The notes below the pieces were generated by a model. The model did no database searches. It saw only the letters and a list, made by a program, of their open reading frames with translations, and was not told the origin of the DNA. The position numbers and the translations under genes are program-made. Of a DNA stretch of 64,000 nt, positions 11,821-22,733 are shown piece by piece. The DNA is from Enterobacter mori. Its GTDB lineage: Bacteria > Pseudomonadota > Gammaproteobacteria > Enterobacterales > Enterobacteriaceae. Numbering within the stretch: the stretch's first letter is position 1; every line of letters begins with the position of its first letter. The stretch covers positions 744,001-808,000 of the forward strand of contig NZ_CP104285.1 in assembly GCF_025244905.1 (NCBI RefSeq), written 5' to 3'.

Positions 11821-13005
11821 CTATCCCACACTCATGGCATCCCCCAGGTGGAATATTGGCAGATACATTGCCACCACCAGCGTGCCGATAATCAACCCTG
11901 TCACAATCAACAACAGTGGCTCCAGAAGCGCAGCCAGATTGTCTGCTTGTTGAAATGTCTGTTCCGTATGATGACGAGCAAGGTTTGCCAGCATCACATC
12001 AAGCGCACCAGCGGTTTCACCGGTTCGAATCAGCTGTATGCATAGCGGTGTGAAGACAGACGCCTGCTGAAAGGCTGACCATACGGGCATTCCTTGCTCG
12101 ACATGTTCGCGTACCTCCCGCAGTTTGGTTTGCCAGTACCCGCTTTCAACCGTCTCTTCCACACTTTCTAGCCCCTGCAAAAAAGCGATCCCGGCTTGCT
12201 GGGTTAATGACAACACGGTAAATATCTGCCCCAATTTTTGCCCGCGCGCCAGCGCGCCCATCACGGGCAGATGCAGCAGCATGTGCTGCCAGCGCGGATG
12301 TCGTCGTAGCTTACAGGCGACAACAACCAAAATAAGAAGCAGGGCAAAAAGCGTGACATTGTGCTCCTGAATAACGGCGGCTAACCCCATAACAGCCTGC
12401 GTGAGCCAGGGCAGGGGAGTATTAAATGTTTTATAGATCGCGGCGAACTCGGGAAGCACCAGGGTCACCATTGCCAGCACCACCAGCGCTGCAAGGGTCA
12501 GAATGATCGTGGGGTAGCGCAGCGCCTTTTTGACTTTTGCACCAAGCTGCTGCTGGGCTTTTTGTTGCTGTGCGAGTTGGCGACAGCACTCCTCCAGCTT
12601 TCCCGTCAGCTCGCCTGTCTTTACCATCGAGACATAAAGCGGGCTAAACACCTCCGGCCATTTATTCATTGACGCAGAGAAGGCACAGCCTTCGCTGAGA
12701 TCGTCAGCAAGGCTGCGAAGCAGAGCCTGCCAATGCGTTAACGGATGCTGTTCCGCCAGCATTTGCAGACTGTGAGACAACGTCAGGCCAGCCTGCAGCA
12801 GCGTCGCGAGCTGGCGAAAGATATCGTAGCAGTGATGACGCTGCCATCGAGGACGCTGAAACGACCGATTAAGCGCCAGCGGATGAAGATGCCGTTGTTC
12901 TAAGCTGCTGCAAGCGGCTTCACGACTGACGGCCCAAAGCGTGCCCGTGTGGATTTCACCCTCCGCAGTAATCGCCCTCCAGCGCCAGAGTTGATTAACA
13001 GCCAT
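11821..13005 (-). CDS. hofC: Type IV pilus-like inner-membrane platform protein HofC (PilC/GspF family)
   Basis: Polytopic platform protein that couples the assembly ATPase to pilin movement. It has 394 residues when started at ATG 13005 (MAVNQLWRWRAI), which matches the E. coli start and overlaps the hofB end by 11 bases. Two GspF domains are present (LATLLQAGLTLSHSLQMLAEQ, later LTQQAGIAFLQGLESVEE). Hydrophobic segments lie around residues 160-195 and 215-235, plus a C-terminal one (LLLIVTGLIIGTLVVAMYLP). In E. coli K-12 the ppdD-hofBC genes are poorly expressed under laboratory conditions. Confidence 0.92.
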   Translation of the reverse strand: MAVNQLWRWRAITAEGEIHTGTLWAVSREAACSSLEQRHLHPLALNRSFQRPRWQRHHCYDIFRQLATLLQAGLTLSHSLQMLAEQHPLTHWQALLRSLADDLSEGCAFSASMNKWPEVFSPLYVSMVKTGELTGKLEECCRQLAQQQKAQQQLGAKVKKALRYPTIILTLAALVVLAMVTLVLPEFAAIYKTFNTPLPWLTQAVMGLAAVIQEHNVTLFALLLILVVVACKLRRHPRWQHMLLHLPVMGALARGQKLGQIFTVLSLTQQAGIAFLQGLESVEETVESGYWQTKLREVREHVEQGMPVWSAFQQASVFTPLCIQLIRTGETAGALDVMLANLARHHTEQTFQQADNLAALLEPLLLIVTGLIIGTLVVAMYLPIFHLGDAMSVG

Positions 13006-14377
13006 CGGGCATTCCCATGACACGGACTAACTCTTCGATCGTGGTGAGCCCTTCTTCTACAGCCATACAGCCATGCTCAAACAGCGATGTCATTCCTGCC
13101 TGACGGGCGCTGCCTTCTATCACTTCTATGGTTGCTCCGCTGGCAATCGCCTGCCGAAGCGTGCTGTCGATGGACAGCACTTCAAAAATCGCCACGCGGC
13201 CATAAAAACCGTGATAACAGCGTTCGCAACCTGTAGGTTGCCAGCGCGGAAGCGGCCTGGGCCAAAGGGCGCGAGGTAATTCTTCACGGCCGCTGGCTTC
13301 ATGGCGACAGTGGGGACACAGGCGGCGAACCAGCCGCTGGGCAATCACCAGCGAAAGCGCTGAGGAGATCATCCACCGGGCGACCCCCATTTGTTGAAGA
13401 CGAATAAGCGTCTCCGCTGTTGAATTGGTATGGAGCGTAGACAGCACCAGATGCCCGGTCTGCGCGGCCTTGATGGCGATCTCTGCGGTGTCGCCGTCAC
13501 GGATTTCGCCCACCATGATGATGTCGGGATCCTGACGAAGCAGTGCTCGCAGCACGCTCTGGAAGGTTAATCCCGCTCGGGGATTAATCTGTGTCTGGTT
13601 CAACCCGGCAAGCGGGATCTCAATCGGATCTTCCACGCTGCAGATGTTGACGTCCTGGGTGTTACGCGCCTGCAACGCGCTGTATAGCGATACGGTTTTC
13701 CCGCTGCCGGTGGGGCCGGTCACCAGGATCAAGCCTTGCGGGCGATGAAGGGCCTCGTTAAAGCAGACCAGCTGTTCGGCATTCATTCCCAGCTTAGCGG
13801 GTTCCAGCGCCTGTTGAACCTGATGCAGCAGGCGCAGCACAATTTTCTCACCACCGCTGCAGGGGAGCGTAGAGATACGGAAGGAGACCGGCTCGTTGGC
13901 TACCTCAACCGTAAACTGACCATCCTGAGGCAAACGCCGCTCCGCAATATCCAGATTGCCCAACACCTTTAAGCGCGCAATGAGCATGGTCGCCAGCGCC
14001 GCAGAGAGCGGCGGCTGCGGGCAAAGCACGCCGTCGATGCGTAAACGAATCTGGCAGGCGTGCTCCATCGGTTCAATATGAATGTCGGATGCGCGTTGGC
14101 TTATCGCCTGCTGCAACGTGTGGTTGAGGATATCTACCGCGGAGTGTGGTGCTGACACGACGGGGAGATGAGATTGTGACGCCATCTGCCGGTGCTTTTC
14201 CATGCGTTCAACGCTCCAGCATTCGATATCAATCCGTTTTTGCGTCGCGAAACGCAATGCTTCCATCAGTTCATTGCCGGGATTTCCCGCTACGGCAATG
14301 CTGATCATCTCGGTATCGCTGGTCAGTAGCACGGCGTGATGACGCTGGCATAGTGCGACAAGTTGCTCGGTATTCAT
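12995..14377 (-). CDS. hofB: Type IV pilus-like assembly ATPase HofB (PilB/GspE family)
   Basis: Cytoplasmic hexameric ATPase that powers pilin polymerisation. It has about 460 residues. The Walker A motif LVTGPTGSGKTVSLYSAL, the Asp box region NICSVEDPIEIPL, Walker B DPDIIMVGEIRDGDTAEIA and the His box HLVLSTLHTNS are intact. Zinc cysteines are visible as CPHC and CERC further on. There are two consecutive ATGs; the second (14377) has the better spacing to GGAG. It lies between ppdD and hofC in one operon. Confidence 0.93.
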   Translation of the reverse strand: MNTEQLVALCQRHHAVLLTSDTEMISIAVAGNPGNELMEALRFATQKRIDIECWSVERMEKHRQMASQSHLPVVSAPHSAVDILNHTLQQAISQRASDIHIEPMEHACQIRLRIDGVLCPQPPLSAALATMLIARLKVLGNLDIAERRLPQDGQFTVEVANEPVSFRISTLPCSGGEKIVLRLLHQVQQALEPAKLGMNAEQLVCFNEALHRPQGLILVTGPTGSGKTVSLYSALQARNTQDVNICSVEDPIEIPLAGLNQTQINPRAGLTFQSVLRALLRQDPDIIMVGEIRDGDTAEIAIKAAQTGHLVLSTLHTNSTAETLIRLQQMGVARWMISSALSLVIAQRLVRRLCPHCRHEASGREELPRALWPRPLPRWQPTGCERCYHGFYGRVAIFEVLSIDSTLRQAIASGATIEVIEGSARQAGMTSLFEHGCMAVEEGLTTIEELVRVMGMPDGC

Positions 14378-14389
14378 CATCCGCTCCCG

Positions 14390-14827
14390 TTAGTGAGTGT
14401 CGAAGCGGAAAACGTCTTCACAGGCCTGCTTGAGTGCGCTGTCAGAGTCGATCTTGCAGTCACGCGTCCAGCCCGTCATGCCATTGCCGTCGCTCCAGAG
14501 CGGCGTCATGAGAACCTCCAGCCCGTTCAGGCTCTCCTGCCCCGTTAACGACACGACGCCTTTAGCCACGCTCATCGCTGAAACATAACGTGTCGTCGTC
14601 GGAGAGGGGATGCCGTTCGTTCCCGCATCACAACGCTCCACGCCACCGTGGTCCAGTGCGCAAAGCTCAATAGCAGTGCGATAAGGGACAAACGTTTGCA
14701 GCATATCGGTGAGTGCGGCTTTTCGCAGGTAGTTCTGGTATGCGGGTATGCCGATGGCGCTCAGGATGGCAATAATGCCAATCACCACCATTAGCTCAAT
14801 GAGCGTGAATCCTTTTTGTCTGTTCAT
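14390..14827 (-). CDS. ppdD: Prepilin peptidase-dependent major pilin PpdD
   Basis: Type IV pilin-like subunit of 145 residues. It has a short class III leader (MNRQKG), the prepilin cleavage site G|FTLIELMVVI with glutamate at +5, and a long hydrophobic N-terminal helix. C-terminal cysteines can form the D-region disulfide. It is the first gene of ppdD-hofB-hofC, and its stop is 12 bases before the hofB start. Confidence 0.95.
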   Translation of the reverse strand: MNRQKGFTLIELMVVIGIIAILSAIGIPAYQNYLRKAALTDMLQTFVPYRTAIELCALDHGGVERCDAGTNGIPSPTTTRYVSAMSVAKGVVSLTGQESLNGLEVLMTPLWSDGNGMTGWTRDCKIDSDSALKQACEDVFRFDTH

Positions 14828-14971
14828 GTCTGCTCCTTAGGTTAAGTGCCGCCACCCTGGCAGGGAGAGGAAGCAGAAACGAGGGGCAAAAAAGGAAACG
14901 TGAAGGGGCTTTCAGGGATTTAACGTAGCGTTACAGGGAAGGGCAACAGATTTGCGATGAAGGCTGTGATT

Positions 14972-14991
14972 CCCCCTTCGCGTGAAGGGGG
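14972..14991. other. Hairpin after nadC
   Basis: The perfect 8-bp inverted repeat CCCCCTTC/GAAGGGGG has a 4-base loop and lies 9 bases beyond the nadC stop. It has no T run. It probably protects the nadC mRNA 3' end or acts as a weak terminator before ppdD. Confidence 0.5.
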
Positions 14992-15000
14992 AGAATGGGA

Positions 15001-16533
<1,533 letters not shown>

Positions 16534-16542
16534 GGAGATACC

Positions 16543-17397
16543 ATGACGTTGTTTACCATGCTGCTGGTTATCATCGCTGAACGCCTGTTTAAACTCGGCG
16601 AGCACTGGCATCTGGATCATCGGCTGGAGGTGATTTTCCGCCGCATTAAGCATTTTTCCATGCTGCGTACGCTGTTGATGATGGCGGGCGTCATGCTTAT
16701 TACCTTCCTGCTCCTGCGTTCGCTGTACGGGCTGTTTTTCAACGTGCCGCTGCTGGTGGTGTGGATCCTGCTTGGGGTGCTGTGCATTGGTGCAGGCAAA
16801 GTGCGTATGCACTATCACGCTTATCTTAAAGCCGCCTCCCGTGACGATGCCCATGCGCGCGGAGCCATGGCGAGCGAGCTGACGATGATCCACGGCGTGC
16901 CGCCGGACTGCGACGAGCGCGAGTTTCTGCGCGAGCTGCAAAACGCGCTGCTGTGGATTAACTTCCGCTACTATCTGGCTCCGCTGTTCTGGTTCGTGGT
17001 GGGTGGCCCGTGGGGGCCGGTACTGCTAATGGGGTATGCGTTCCTGCGCGCCTGGCAGACATGGCTGGCCCGTTACCTGACGCCGCATGAACGCTTGCTG
17101 TCAGGCATTGATGCCATCCTGCACGTGCTTGACTGGCTTCCGGTGCGTCTGGTAGGTGTGGTGTACGCGTTAATTGGTCACGGCGAAAAAGCGCTGCCTG
17201 CATGGTTCGCCTCGCTTGCCGACCGCCATACGTCGCAGTACCAGGTGTTAACGCGTCTGGCGCAGTTCTCGCTGGCGCGTGAGCCGCATACCGACAAAAT
17301 TGAAACGCCGAAAGCCGCTGTCTCCATGGCGAAGAAAACGTCGTTCGTGGTGGTGGTTGTCGTGGCGTTGTTGACTATCTACGGCACGCTGGTGTAA
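16543..17397 (+). CDS. ampE: Inner-membrane protein AmpE
   Basis: Membrane protein encoded in the ampDE operon; it has been proposed as a sensory or transport protein in beta-lactamase regulation, but its molecular role is not settled. It has 284 residues, the E. coli length. Hydrophobic segments are seen near 42-85 (two), 143-170 and at the C-terminus ([18 protein letters not shown]). AAGGAGATACC before the ATG is a strong ribosome site. Confidence 0.95.
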   Translation: MTLFTMLLVIIAERLFKLGEHWHLDHRLEVIFRRIKHFSMLRTLLMMAGVMLITFLLLRSLYGLFFNVPLLVVWILLGVLCIGAGKVRMHYHAYLKAASRDDAHARGAMASELTMIHGVPPDCDEREFLRELQNALLWINFRYYLAPLFWFVVGGPWGPVLLMGYAFLRAWQTWLARYLTPHERLLSGIDAILHVLDWLPVRLVGVVYALIGHGEKALPAWFASLADRHTSQYQVLTRLAQFSLAREPHTDKIETPKAAVSMAKKTSFVVVVVVALLTIYGTLV

Positions 17398-17415
17398 GCC
17401 AGCGCGCCGCAAAAA

Positions 17416-18366
17416 CTAAAGCGTATCCGCGGGCGGGATGCCAAAGTCAGGCATCCCGTTTTCGTCCCAGCGGATAAGCTTCAGGCGGGTGTGGCGGTTA
17501 GGATCGTACAGCGGGTCGCCCTCATTTTCGGTATAATTACGCGCGTGATACACGAGCACATCTTCCCCTTCCGGCGTTTGCGTAAAGCTGTTATGGCCCG
17601 GCCCATACTGGCGGTTTTCATAGCTGGTGACAAACACCGGGCGAGACGATTTATGCCAGTTTGCCGGGTTTTGCGGATCGGCATTCAGGTCTATCCACAG
17701 TAGCCCCATGCAGTAGTTCTCGTCTGTGGCGCTGGCGGAATAGCTGATAAACAGCTTATCGCCGTGAACCAGCACCGCCGGTCCTTCGTTGACCCAGAAC
17801 CCACGACACTCCCAGTCATACTCCGGCTTGCTGAGCATCACCGGCGCGCCTTTCAGCGTCCAGGGGTTCTCCATTTCACACAGATAAAGATTGGAGTTCC
17901 CGGAGATGTCCGGTGCTTTTTGCGCCCACAGATACCAGCGTTTCCCCTGATGAACAAAGGTGGTAGCGTCCAGCGCGAAGGTGTCGAACTGCGTTTTTAT
18001 CTGACCTTTTTCCGTCCACGTACCGGTGAGCGGATCGCCGTCGGCACACTCCAGCGCAAACATGCGGTGCTGGAACATCCCGAGTTCGTCAAGCGCCTGG
18101 GTGTGCGTTGCCGCAAAGTAGATGTACCACTTGCCGTCAATGTGGTGCAGTTCCGGCGCCCAGATCAGCTGGCTCATCGGGCCGGTCTCGGGTTTGCGCC
18201 AGACCACCACTTCTTCAGCATGACGTAAGCCTTCCAGCGACGCTGCGCGGCGGATCGCCAGCCTGTCGTACTGCGGCACGGAGGCGATAAAATAGTACTG
18301 CCCCTCGTGATGCAAAATATACGGATCGGCGCGTTGTTCAATAAACGGGTTTGGCCACTGATGCAT
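17416..18366 (-). CDS. Glycoside hydrolase family 43 protein (arabinosidase/xylosidase-like)
   Basis: Predicted intracellular five-bladed propeller glycosidase of 316 residues with no signal peptide. GH43 features are seen: the catalytic base aspartate in QRADPYILHH near residue 14, the LIWAPELHHIDGKWYIYFAA strand, the aspartate in FALDATTFV, and the general acid glutamate in VNEGPAVLVHGDKLF. Many GH43 enzymes cleave alpha-L-arabinofuranosides or beta-xylosides; the substrate cannot be read from sequence. It lies 10 bases after the GPH transporter stop with an AAGGAG site, so the two form an uptake and hydrolysis unit. The cassette is absent from this spot in E. coli K-12. Confidence 0.85.
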   Translation of the reverse strand: MHQWPNPFIEQRADPYILHHEGQYYFIASVPQYDRLAIRRAASLEGLRHAEEVVVWRKPETGPMSQLIWAPELHHIDGKWYIYFAATHTQALDELGMFQHRMFALECADGDPLTGTWTEKGQIKTQFDTFALDATTFVHQGKRWYLWAQKAPDISGNSNLYLCEMENPWTLKGAPVMLSKPEYDWECRGFWVNEGPAVLVHGDKLFISYSASATDENYCMGLLWIDLNADPQNPANWHKSSRPVFVTSYENRQYGPGHNSFTQTPEGEDVLVYHARNYTENEGDPLYDPNRHTRLKLIRWDENGMPDFGIPPADTL

Positions 18367-18376
18367 TTGGCTCTCC

Positions 18377-19774
18377 TTATTTTGTCTCTGCGGCTTTCAG
18401 TTCCTGATAGTCGCTCAGTTCACGGTAATTGGTGCGACGTTTTTCCAGGTCTTCCTGAATGCGTTTCATCGTTTCACGGTCTACCTTCAACAGACGCACC
18501 ACGCCCGCGGTAATTAAGTATCCAATGCCGGGAATGACGGTAAAGAGCAGCACGATCCCGTTGATGGCATCCGCGCTCTGCGCTTTTGCGCCCGCGTCAT
18601 AACCGTACCAGGAGAGCAGGAAGCCGACCATTGCCCCGGCAATCGCCAGCCCCAGCTTCAGGAAGAAAATGTTGCCGGAGAAGCTGATCCCGGTAATGCG
18701 TTTCCCGGTCTTCCACTCGCCGTAGTCGTCCACGTCGGCCATCAGCGACCAGTGCAGCGGAGACGGGATCTGGTGCAGGATGTTAAGCAGGAAGTAGAGC
18801 ACCACGATGGTGACGGTCGCTTTCGGGTCGAAGAAATAAAAGGCGCAGGAGAAAATCGCCAGCACGATATTGGTCCAGAAGAAGACCTTCAGCTTACACC
18901 AGCGGTCGGTCAGCACTTTAGCCAGCACGCTGCCGAGCATCATGCCGACCACGCCCAGGCTGATAAACAGCGTGGCGAAGTGGGTGCTCTGGCCCATCAC
19001 CCAGGTGACGTAATACATGGTGGCCGCCATGCGGATAAAGCCGGGGCAGACGTTGCACAGGGTCAGGAGCAGAATGCGTACCCACTGGTCGTTTTTCCAC
19101 ACGTCTTTCAGATCGTTTTTCAGCTCATCGTTGGTTTGCACCGCCGGGCGCACGCGCTCGCGCACGGTAGAGAAGCTGAACAGGAACATACAGGTCCCAA
19201 TCAGGGCCAGGACGGTCATCGCCATCTGGTAGCCTTTGGCCTTGTTGTCCCCGCCAAACCAGTCGGCCATTGGCAGCAGCGTTAATGAGAGCAGCAGCGT
19301 GGCGATACCGACCATCACAAAACGATACGACTGGCAGGCGACGCGCTCTTTCGGATCGTTGGTGATCACGCCACCCAGCGAGCAGTAAGGAATATTGATT
19401 GCCGTGTAGGTCAGCGACAGCAGGAAATAGGTGACAAACGCATAGATAACTTTGCTGTTATAGCTCCAGTCTGGCGTGGTGAACATCAGGATGCTGAACA
19501 GCGCGTAGGGGAAGGCGATCCACAGCAGCCATGGACGAAATCGGCCATATTTACTGCGGGTACGGTCGGCAATCGCCCCCATAATCGGGTCCGTTACGGC
19601 GTCAATCACGCGGACGGACAGCAGCAGCACGCCGACCAGCGCAGGTGCCAGGCCAAAAATATCCGTATAAAAATAGTTAACAAACAGCATGATGGCGCCG
19701 AAGATGATGTTGCATCCCGCGTCGCCCATCCCATAGCCGATCTTTTCTTTTACTGACAGTTTGTTGTTATCCAT
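18377..19774 (-). CDS. GPH-family sugar:cation symporter (glycoside/pentoside transporter)
   Basis: Twelve-helix inner-membrane symporter of the glycoside-pentoside-hexuronide family, 465 residues. Typical signatures are KIGYGMGDAGCNIIFGAIML at the N-terminus, RVIDAVTDPIMGAIADRTRS after helix 2, and SPLHWSLMADVDDYGEWKTG in the second half. It resembles YagG/YicJ/XynP-like carriers and probably imports the oligosaccharide or glycoside cleaved by the downstream GH43 enzyme. A ribosome site (GGAGAG) lies 8 bases before the ATG. No regulator gene is adjacent. Confidence 0.85.
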   Translation of the reverse strand: MDNNKLSVKEKIGYGMGDAGCNIIFGAIMLFVNYFYTDIFGLAPALVGVLLLSVRVIDAVTDPIMGAIADRTRSKYGRFRPWLLWIAFPYALFSILMFTTPDWSYNSKVIYAFVTYFLLSLTYTAINIPYCSLGGVITNDPKERVACQSYRFVMVGIATLLLSLTLLPMADWFGGDNKAKGYQMAMTVLALIGTCMFLFSFSTVRERVRPAVQTNDELKNDLKDVWKNDQWVRILLLTLCNVCPGFIRMAATMYYVTWVMGQSTHFATLFISLGVVGMMLGSVLAKVLTDRWCKLKVFFWTNIVLAIFSCAFYFFDPKATVTIVVLYFLLNILHQIPSPLHWSLMADVDDYGEWKTGKRITGISFSGNIFFLKLGLAIAGAMVGFLLSWYGYDAGAKAQSADAINGIVLLFTVIPGIGYLITAGVVRLLKVDRETMKRIQEDLEKRRTNYRELSDYQELKAAETK

Positions 19775-19901
19775 CGACAGCTCTCCGGTTTACGGTATGG
19801 AGAGAATTATTCGCTGGCAAAGGAATATATGCGTTGCAGGATAAAGGCGGTGATATGGATGAAACGGCTGAAGGCCTGAATTTGTGAGGAAGGTAACAAC
19901 A

Positions 19902-19930
19902 CGCTGTACCCGCTCAAAACGGGTACAGCG
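19902..19930 (-). terminator. Hairpin after aroP
   Basis: The perfect 11-bp inverted repeat CGCTGTACCCG/CGGGTACAGCG lies 10 bases beyond the aroP stop. On the minus strand it is followed by TGTTGTTACC, a poor T run. It probably ends aroP transcription before the GPH gene. Confidence 0.6.
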
Positions 19931-19939
19931 CAGAGAGGC

Positions 19940-21310
19940 TTAGTGCGCTTTCACGGCTTTCTGGTTCTTCTGTTTCACCATGTAGCCCACGCCGAGGATC
20001 GCAATCCAGACCGGGATCAGGTAAACGGAAATCGCCATGCCCGGAGTGATCAGCATGATCACCAGCACGGCCGCCATAAACGCCAGGCACACCCAGTTAC
20101 CCAGCGGGTAAAGCAGGGCAGGGAAGCGCGTGGTGATGCCTTGCTGCTGCTTGGCGCGGCGGAACTTGATGTGCGCCAGGCTGATCATCGCCCAGTTAAT
20201 CACCAGAGCAGAGACCACCAGCGCCATCAGCAGGCCGAAGGCTGACTCCGGCGCCAGGTAGTTGATCAGCACGCACAGCGCCGTGACGACTGCAGACACA
20301 ATAATGGTGTTCACCGGCACGCCGCGCTTATCAACGTTGAGCAGCGCTTTCGGAGCGTTGCCCTGCTGAGCCAGACCAAACAGCATGCGGCTGTTGCAGT
20401 ATACACAGCTGTTATAAACGGACAGCGCCGCGGTCAGAACAACCACGTTGAGTGCGTTTGCTACAAAGGTATCGCCCAGCTCGTGGAAGATCAGCACAAA
20501 CGGGCTGGTGTCAGCGGTTACGCGGGTCCACGGCAGCAGGGAAAGCAGCACGGCCAGCGAGCCCACATAGAAGATCAGAATGCGGTAGATAACCTGGTTA
20601 GTGGCTTTTGGAATGCTTTGCTCCGGGTTGTCGGCTTCAGCGGCTGTGATGCCCACCAGCTCAAGGCCACCGAAGGAGAACATAATGATAGCCATCATCA
20701 TTACCAGGCCGGTCATGCCGTGAGGCAGGAATCCGCCCTGTTCCCAGAGGTTGCGCACGGTTGCCTGTGGGCCGCCGTTGCCGCTGAACAGCAGCCAGCC
20801 GCCAAAGATAATCATCGCCACTACGGCAATGACCTTGATGATGGCAAACCAGAACTCCATTTCACCGAACACTTTTACGTTGGTCAGGTTAATGGCGTTA
20901 ATAATGACAAAGAAAGCCGCTGCGGAGGCCCAGGTTGGGATCTCGGGATACCAGAACTGAATGTACTTCCCGACGGCGGTAAGCTCAGCCATGGCAACCA
21001 GGACGTACAGCACCCAGTAGTTCCAGCCAGAGGCGAAACCGGCAAAGCTGCCCCAGTATTTATAGGCAAAGTGGCTGAACGAGCCTGCGACCGGCTCTTC
21101 AACGACCATCTCACCCAACTGACGCATAATCAAAAAGGCAATAAAGCCTGCGATTGCGTACCCCAAAATAATGCCCGGACCGGCTGACTGGATAACGGAC
21201 GCGCTGCCGAGAAACAGGCCAGTACCGATAGCACCACCCAGTGCAATGAGCTGTATGTGGCGGTTCTTAAGCCCGCGCTTTAGCTGATCGCCGTGCTGTT
21301 GAGCTTCCAT
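19940..21310 (-). CDS. aroP: Aromatic amino acid permease AroP
   Basis: Proton-driven importer of Phe, Tyr and Trp of the APC superfamily. It has 456 residues (E. coli 457). The N-terminal signature LKRGLKNRHIQLIALGGAIG followed by TGLFLGSA is present. Twelve hydrophobic segments can be followed, and the helix 3 region EEPVAGSFSHFAYKYWG is conserved. It diverges from pdhR; the leader contains putative TyrR boxes. Confidence 0.95.
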   Translation of the reverse strand: MEAQQHGDQLKRGLKNRHIQLIALGGAIGTGLFLGSASVIQSAGPGIILGYAIAGFIAFLIMRQLGEMVVEEPVAGSFSHFAYKYWGSFAGFASGWNYWVLYVLVAMAELTAVGKYIQFWYPEIPTWASAAAFFVIINAINLTNVKVFGEMEFWFAIIKVIAVVAMIIFGGWLLFSGNGGPQATVRNLWEQGGFLPHGMTGLVMMMAIIMFSFGGLELVGITAAEADNPEQSIPKATNQVIYRILIFYVGSLAVLLSLLPWTRVTADTSPFVLIFHELGDTFVANALNVVVLTAALSVYNSCVYCNSRMLFGLAQQGNAPKALLNVDKRGVPVNTIIVSAVVTALCVLINYLAPESAFGLLMALVVSALVINWAMISLAHIKFRRAKQQQGITTRFPALLYPLGNWVCLAFMAAVLVIMLITPGMAISVYLIPVWIAILGVGYMVKQKNQKAVKAH

Positions 21311-21351
21311 TTGAAACCTCGTGTGTGGTTGTTATGTTCACGCTGTGCGTG

Positions 21352-21392
21352 TGTAATTATGAAAATCCATATTCTGTATTTATTTCTTTACG
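21352..21392 (-). promoter_or_regulatory. Putative pair of TyrR boxes upstream of aroP
   Basis: TGTATTTATTTCTTTACG (21375-21392) fits the TyrR pattern TGTAAA-N6-TTTACA, including the key G-N14-C. A weaker box, TGTAATTATGAAAATCCA (21352-21369), lies 5 bases away. E. coli aroP is TyrR-repressed through paired boxes, so the same control is likely here. This is inference from the motif and gene identity. Confidence 0.55.
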
Positions 21393-21798
21393 GTTAACGA
21401 GACCGAAAAAAGCGGAGATGACTTCCGTAGGCGCAAGAATAGTGGTAAGCGCCTGTGAATGCACCTGCTTTATGAAGGGCTGATGACGACTTGAATAAAA
21501 AGAAAGCATTTGTAAATCGGTCCGCTCAGTCTTCCTAACCCAACCTATAGAATAGAAATGCGCCAGAAGTGGGCGAATTTTCATTATTTGCGTTGTTGAA
21601 TCGCTTCAGATTGCAAAAACCCTCGTTTCATTATGGTTAAAACTCCCTCTTAAGGAGTAATCAACTCATTTGTGCAAAGTTACATTTCTGAAACGTTATT
21701 TCTGTAAGGTTGTTAAAATGTGCAGGGTTTACTGATTTCAATCAAAACCAATATGGACAGAAGGTGAATACTTTGTTACTTTAGCGATACGAAATAGA
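21393..21798. promoter_or_regulatory. aroP-pdhR divergent intergenic region with FNR-like site
   Basis: No convincing gene is present in this 537-base divergent gap. CTGATTTCAATCAA (21732-21745) matches the FNR consensus TTGAT-N4-ATCAA at 9 of 10 positions, which fits the known anaerobic repression of the pdh operon in E. coli. The pdhR promoter should lie around 21760-21800 but I could not fix its -35 and -10 with confidence. Confidence 0.45.
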
Positions 21799-21815
21799 AA
21801 TTGGTAAGACCAATT
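21799..21815 (+). promoter_or_regulatory. PdhR operator
   Basis: AATTGGTAAGACCAATT is a near-perfect palindrome matching the PdhR consensus ATTGGTNNNACCAAT. It lies 33 bases before the pdhR start, so PdhR should repress its own operon until pyruvate releases it. Confidence 0.9.
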
Positions 21816-21847
21816 GACTCCGGGCAAAAAGGCGTAAGACAGGGAAT

Positions 21848-22612
21848 ATGGCCTACAGCAAAATTCGCCAACCAAAACTATCTGATGTGATTGAGCAGCA
21901 GCTGGAGTTTTTAATCCTCGAAGGGACTCTGCGCCCGGGTGAGAAACTTCCGCCAGAACGCGAGCTGGCAAAACAGTTCGACGTTTCACGTCCCTCTCTG
22001 CGTGAGGCGATTCAACGTCTCGAAGCAAAGGGCTTGCTGCTTCGTCGCCAGGGCGGCGGAACCTTTGTGCAAAACAGCCTGTGGCAGAGCTTCAGCGATC
22101 CGCTGGTAGAACTTCTCTCTGACCACCCAGAATCCCAGTTTGATCTGCTTGAGACCCGTCACGCGCTTGAAGGTATTGCGGCCTATTACGCCGCCCTTCG
22201 CAGCACTGATGAAGATCGCGTGCGTATCCGCGAGCTGCATCAGGCCATTGAACGGGCACAGCAGTCCGGCGATTTAGACGCCGAGTCCAGCGCCGTCGTC
22301 CAGTATCAAATCGCCGTCACCGAAGCGGCCCACAACGTGGTGCTCCTCCATCTGCTACGCTGCATGGAGCCGATGCTGGCCCAGAACGTTCGTCAGAATT
22401 TTGAATTGTTGTATGCCCGTCGGGAAATGCTCCCACTGGTAAGCAACCATCGCACCCGAGTATTCGAGGCGATAATGGCCGGGGAACCGGAGCAGGCGCG
22501 CGAAGCGTCGCACCGCCATCTGGCTTTCATTGAGGAAATCTTGCTGGACCGCAGCCGTGAACAATCGCGTCGCGAACGTTCATTACGCCGCATACAGCAA
22601 CGAAAGGATTAA
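21848..22612 (+). CDS. pdhR: Pyruvate-responsive transcriptional repressor PdhR
   Basis: GntR-family repressor of the pyruvate dehydrogenase operon, 254 residues as in E. coli. The winged helix is at residues about 9-75 ([35 protein letters not shown]). It is followed by an FCD ligand domain with metal-binding histidines ([32 protein letters not shown]). It is the first gene of pdhR-aceE-aceF-lpd and has its own operator upstream. Confidence 0.97.
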   Translation: MAYSKIRQPKLSDVIEQQLEFLILEGTLRPGEKLPPERELAKQFDVSRPSLREAIQRLEAKGLLLRRQGGGTFVQNSLWQSFSDPLVELLSDHPESQFDLLETRHALEGIAAYYAALRSTDEDRVRIRELHQAIERAQQSGDLDAESSAVVQYQIAVTEAAHNVVLLHLLRCMEPMLAQNVRQNFELLYARREMLPLVSNHRTRVFEAIMAGEPEQAREASHRHLAFIEEILLDRSREQSRRERSLRRIQQRKD

Positions 22613-22646
22613 GCGCCGATATTTTAGAGCGCGGCAACTAAACGCA

Positions 22647-22694
22647 GAACCTGTCTTATTGTGTTCTTGCCCAAGAGCACAATGGGACAGGTTC
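22647..22694 (+). other. Long stem-loop between pdhR and aceE
   Basis: The outer stem GAACCTGTC/GACAGGTTC is 9 bp and perfect. It encloses ATTGTG/CACAAT and CTT/AAG in register. No T run follows, so it is not a standard terminator. It may be an attenuation, processing or mRNA-stability element that sets aceEF levels relative to pdhR. Confidence 0.6.
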
Positions 22695-22733
22695 CAGACA
22701 AATCAACGTATTAGATAGATAAGGAATACCCCC

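Noticed and set aside
21357..21584. 75-codon minus-strand ORF in the aroP-pdhR gap
   Set aside because: It overlaps the putative TyrR boxes and has no ribosome site or family resemblance.
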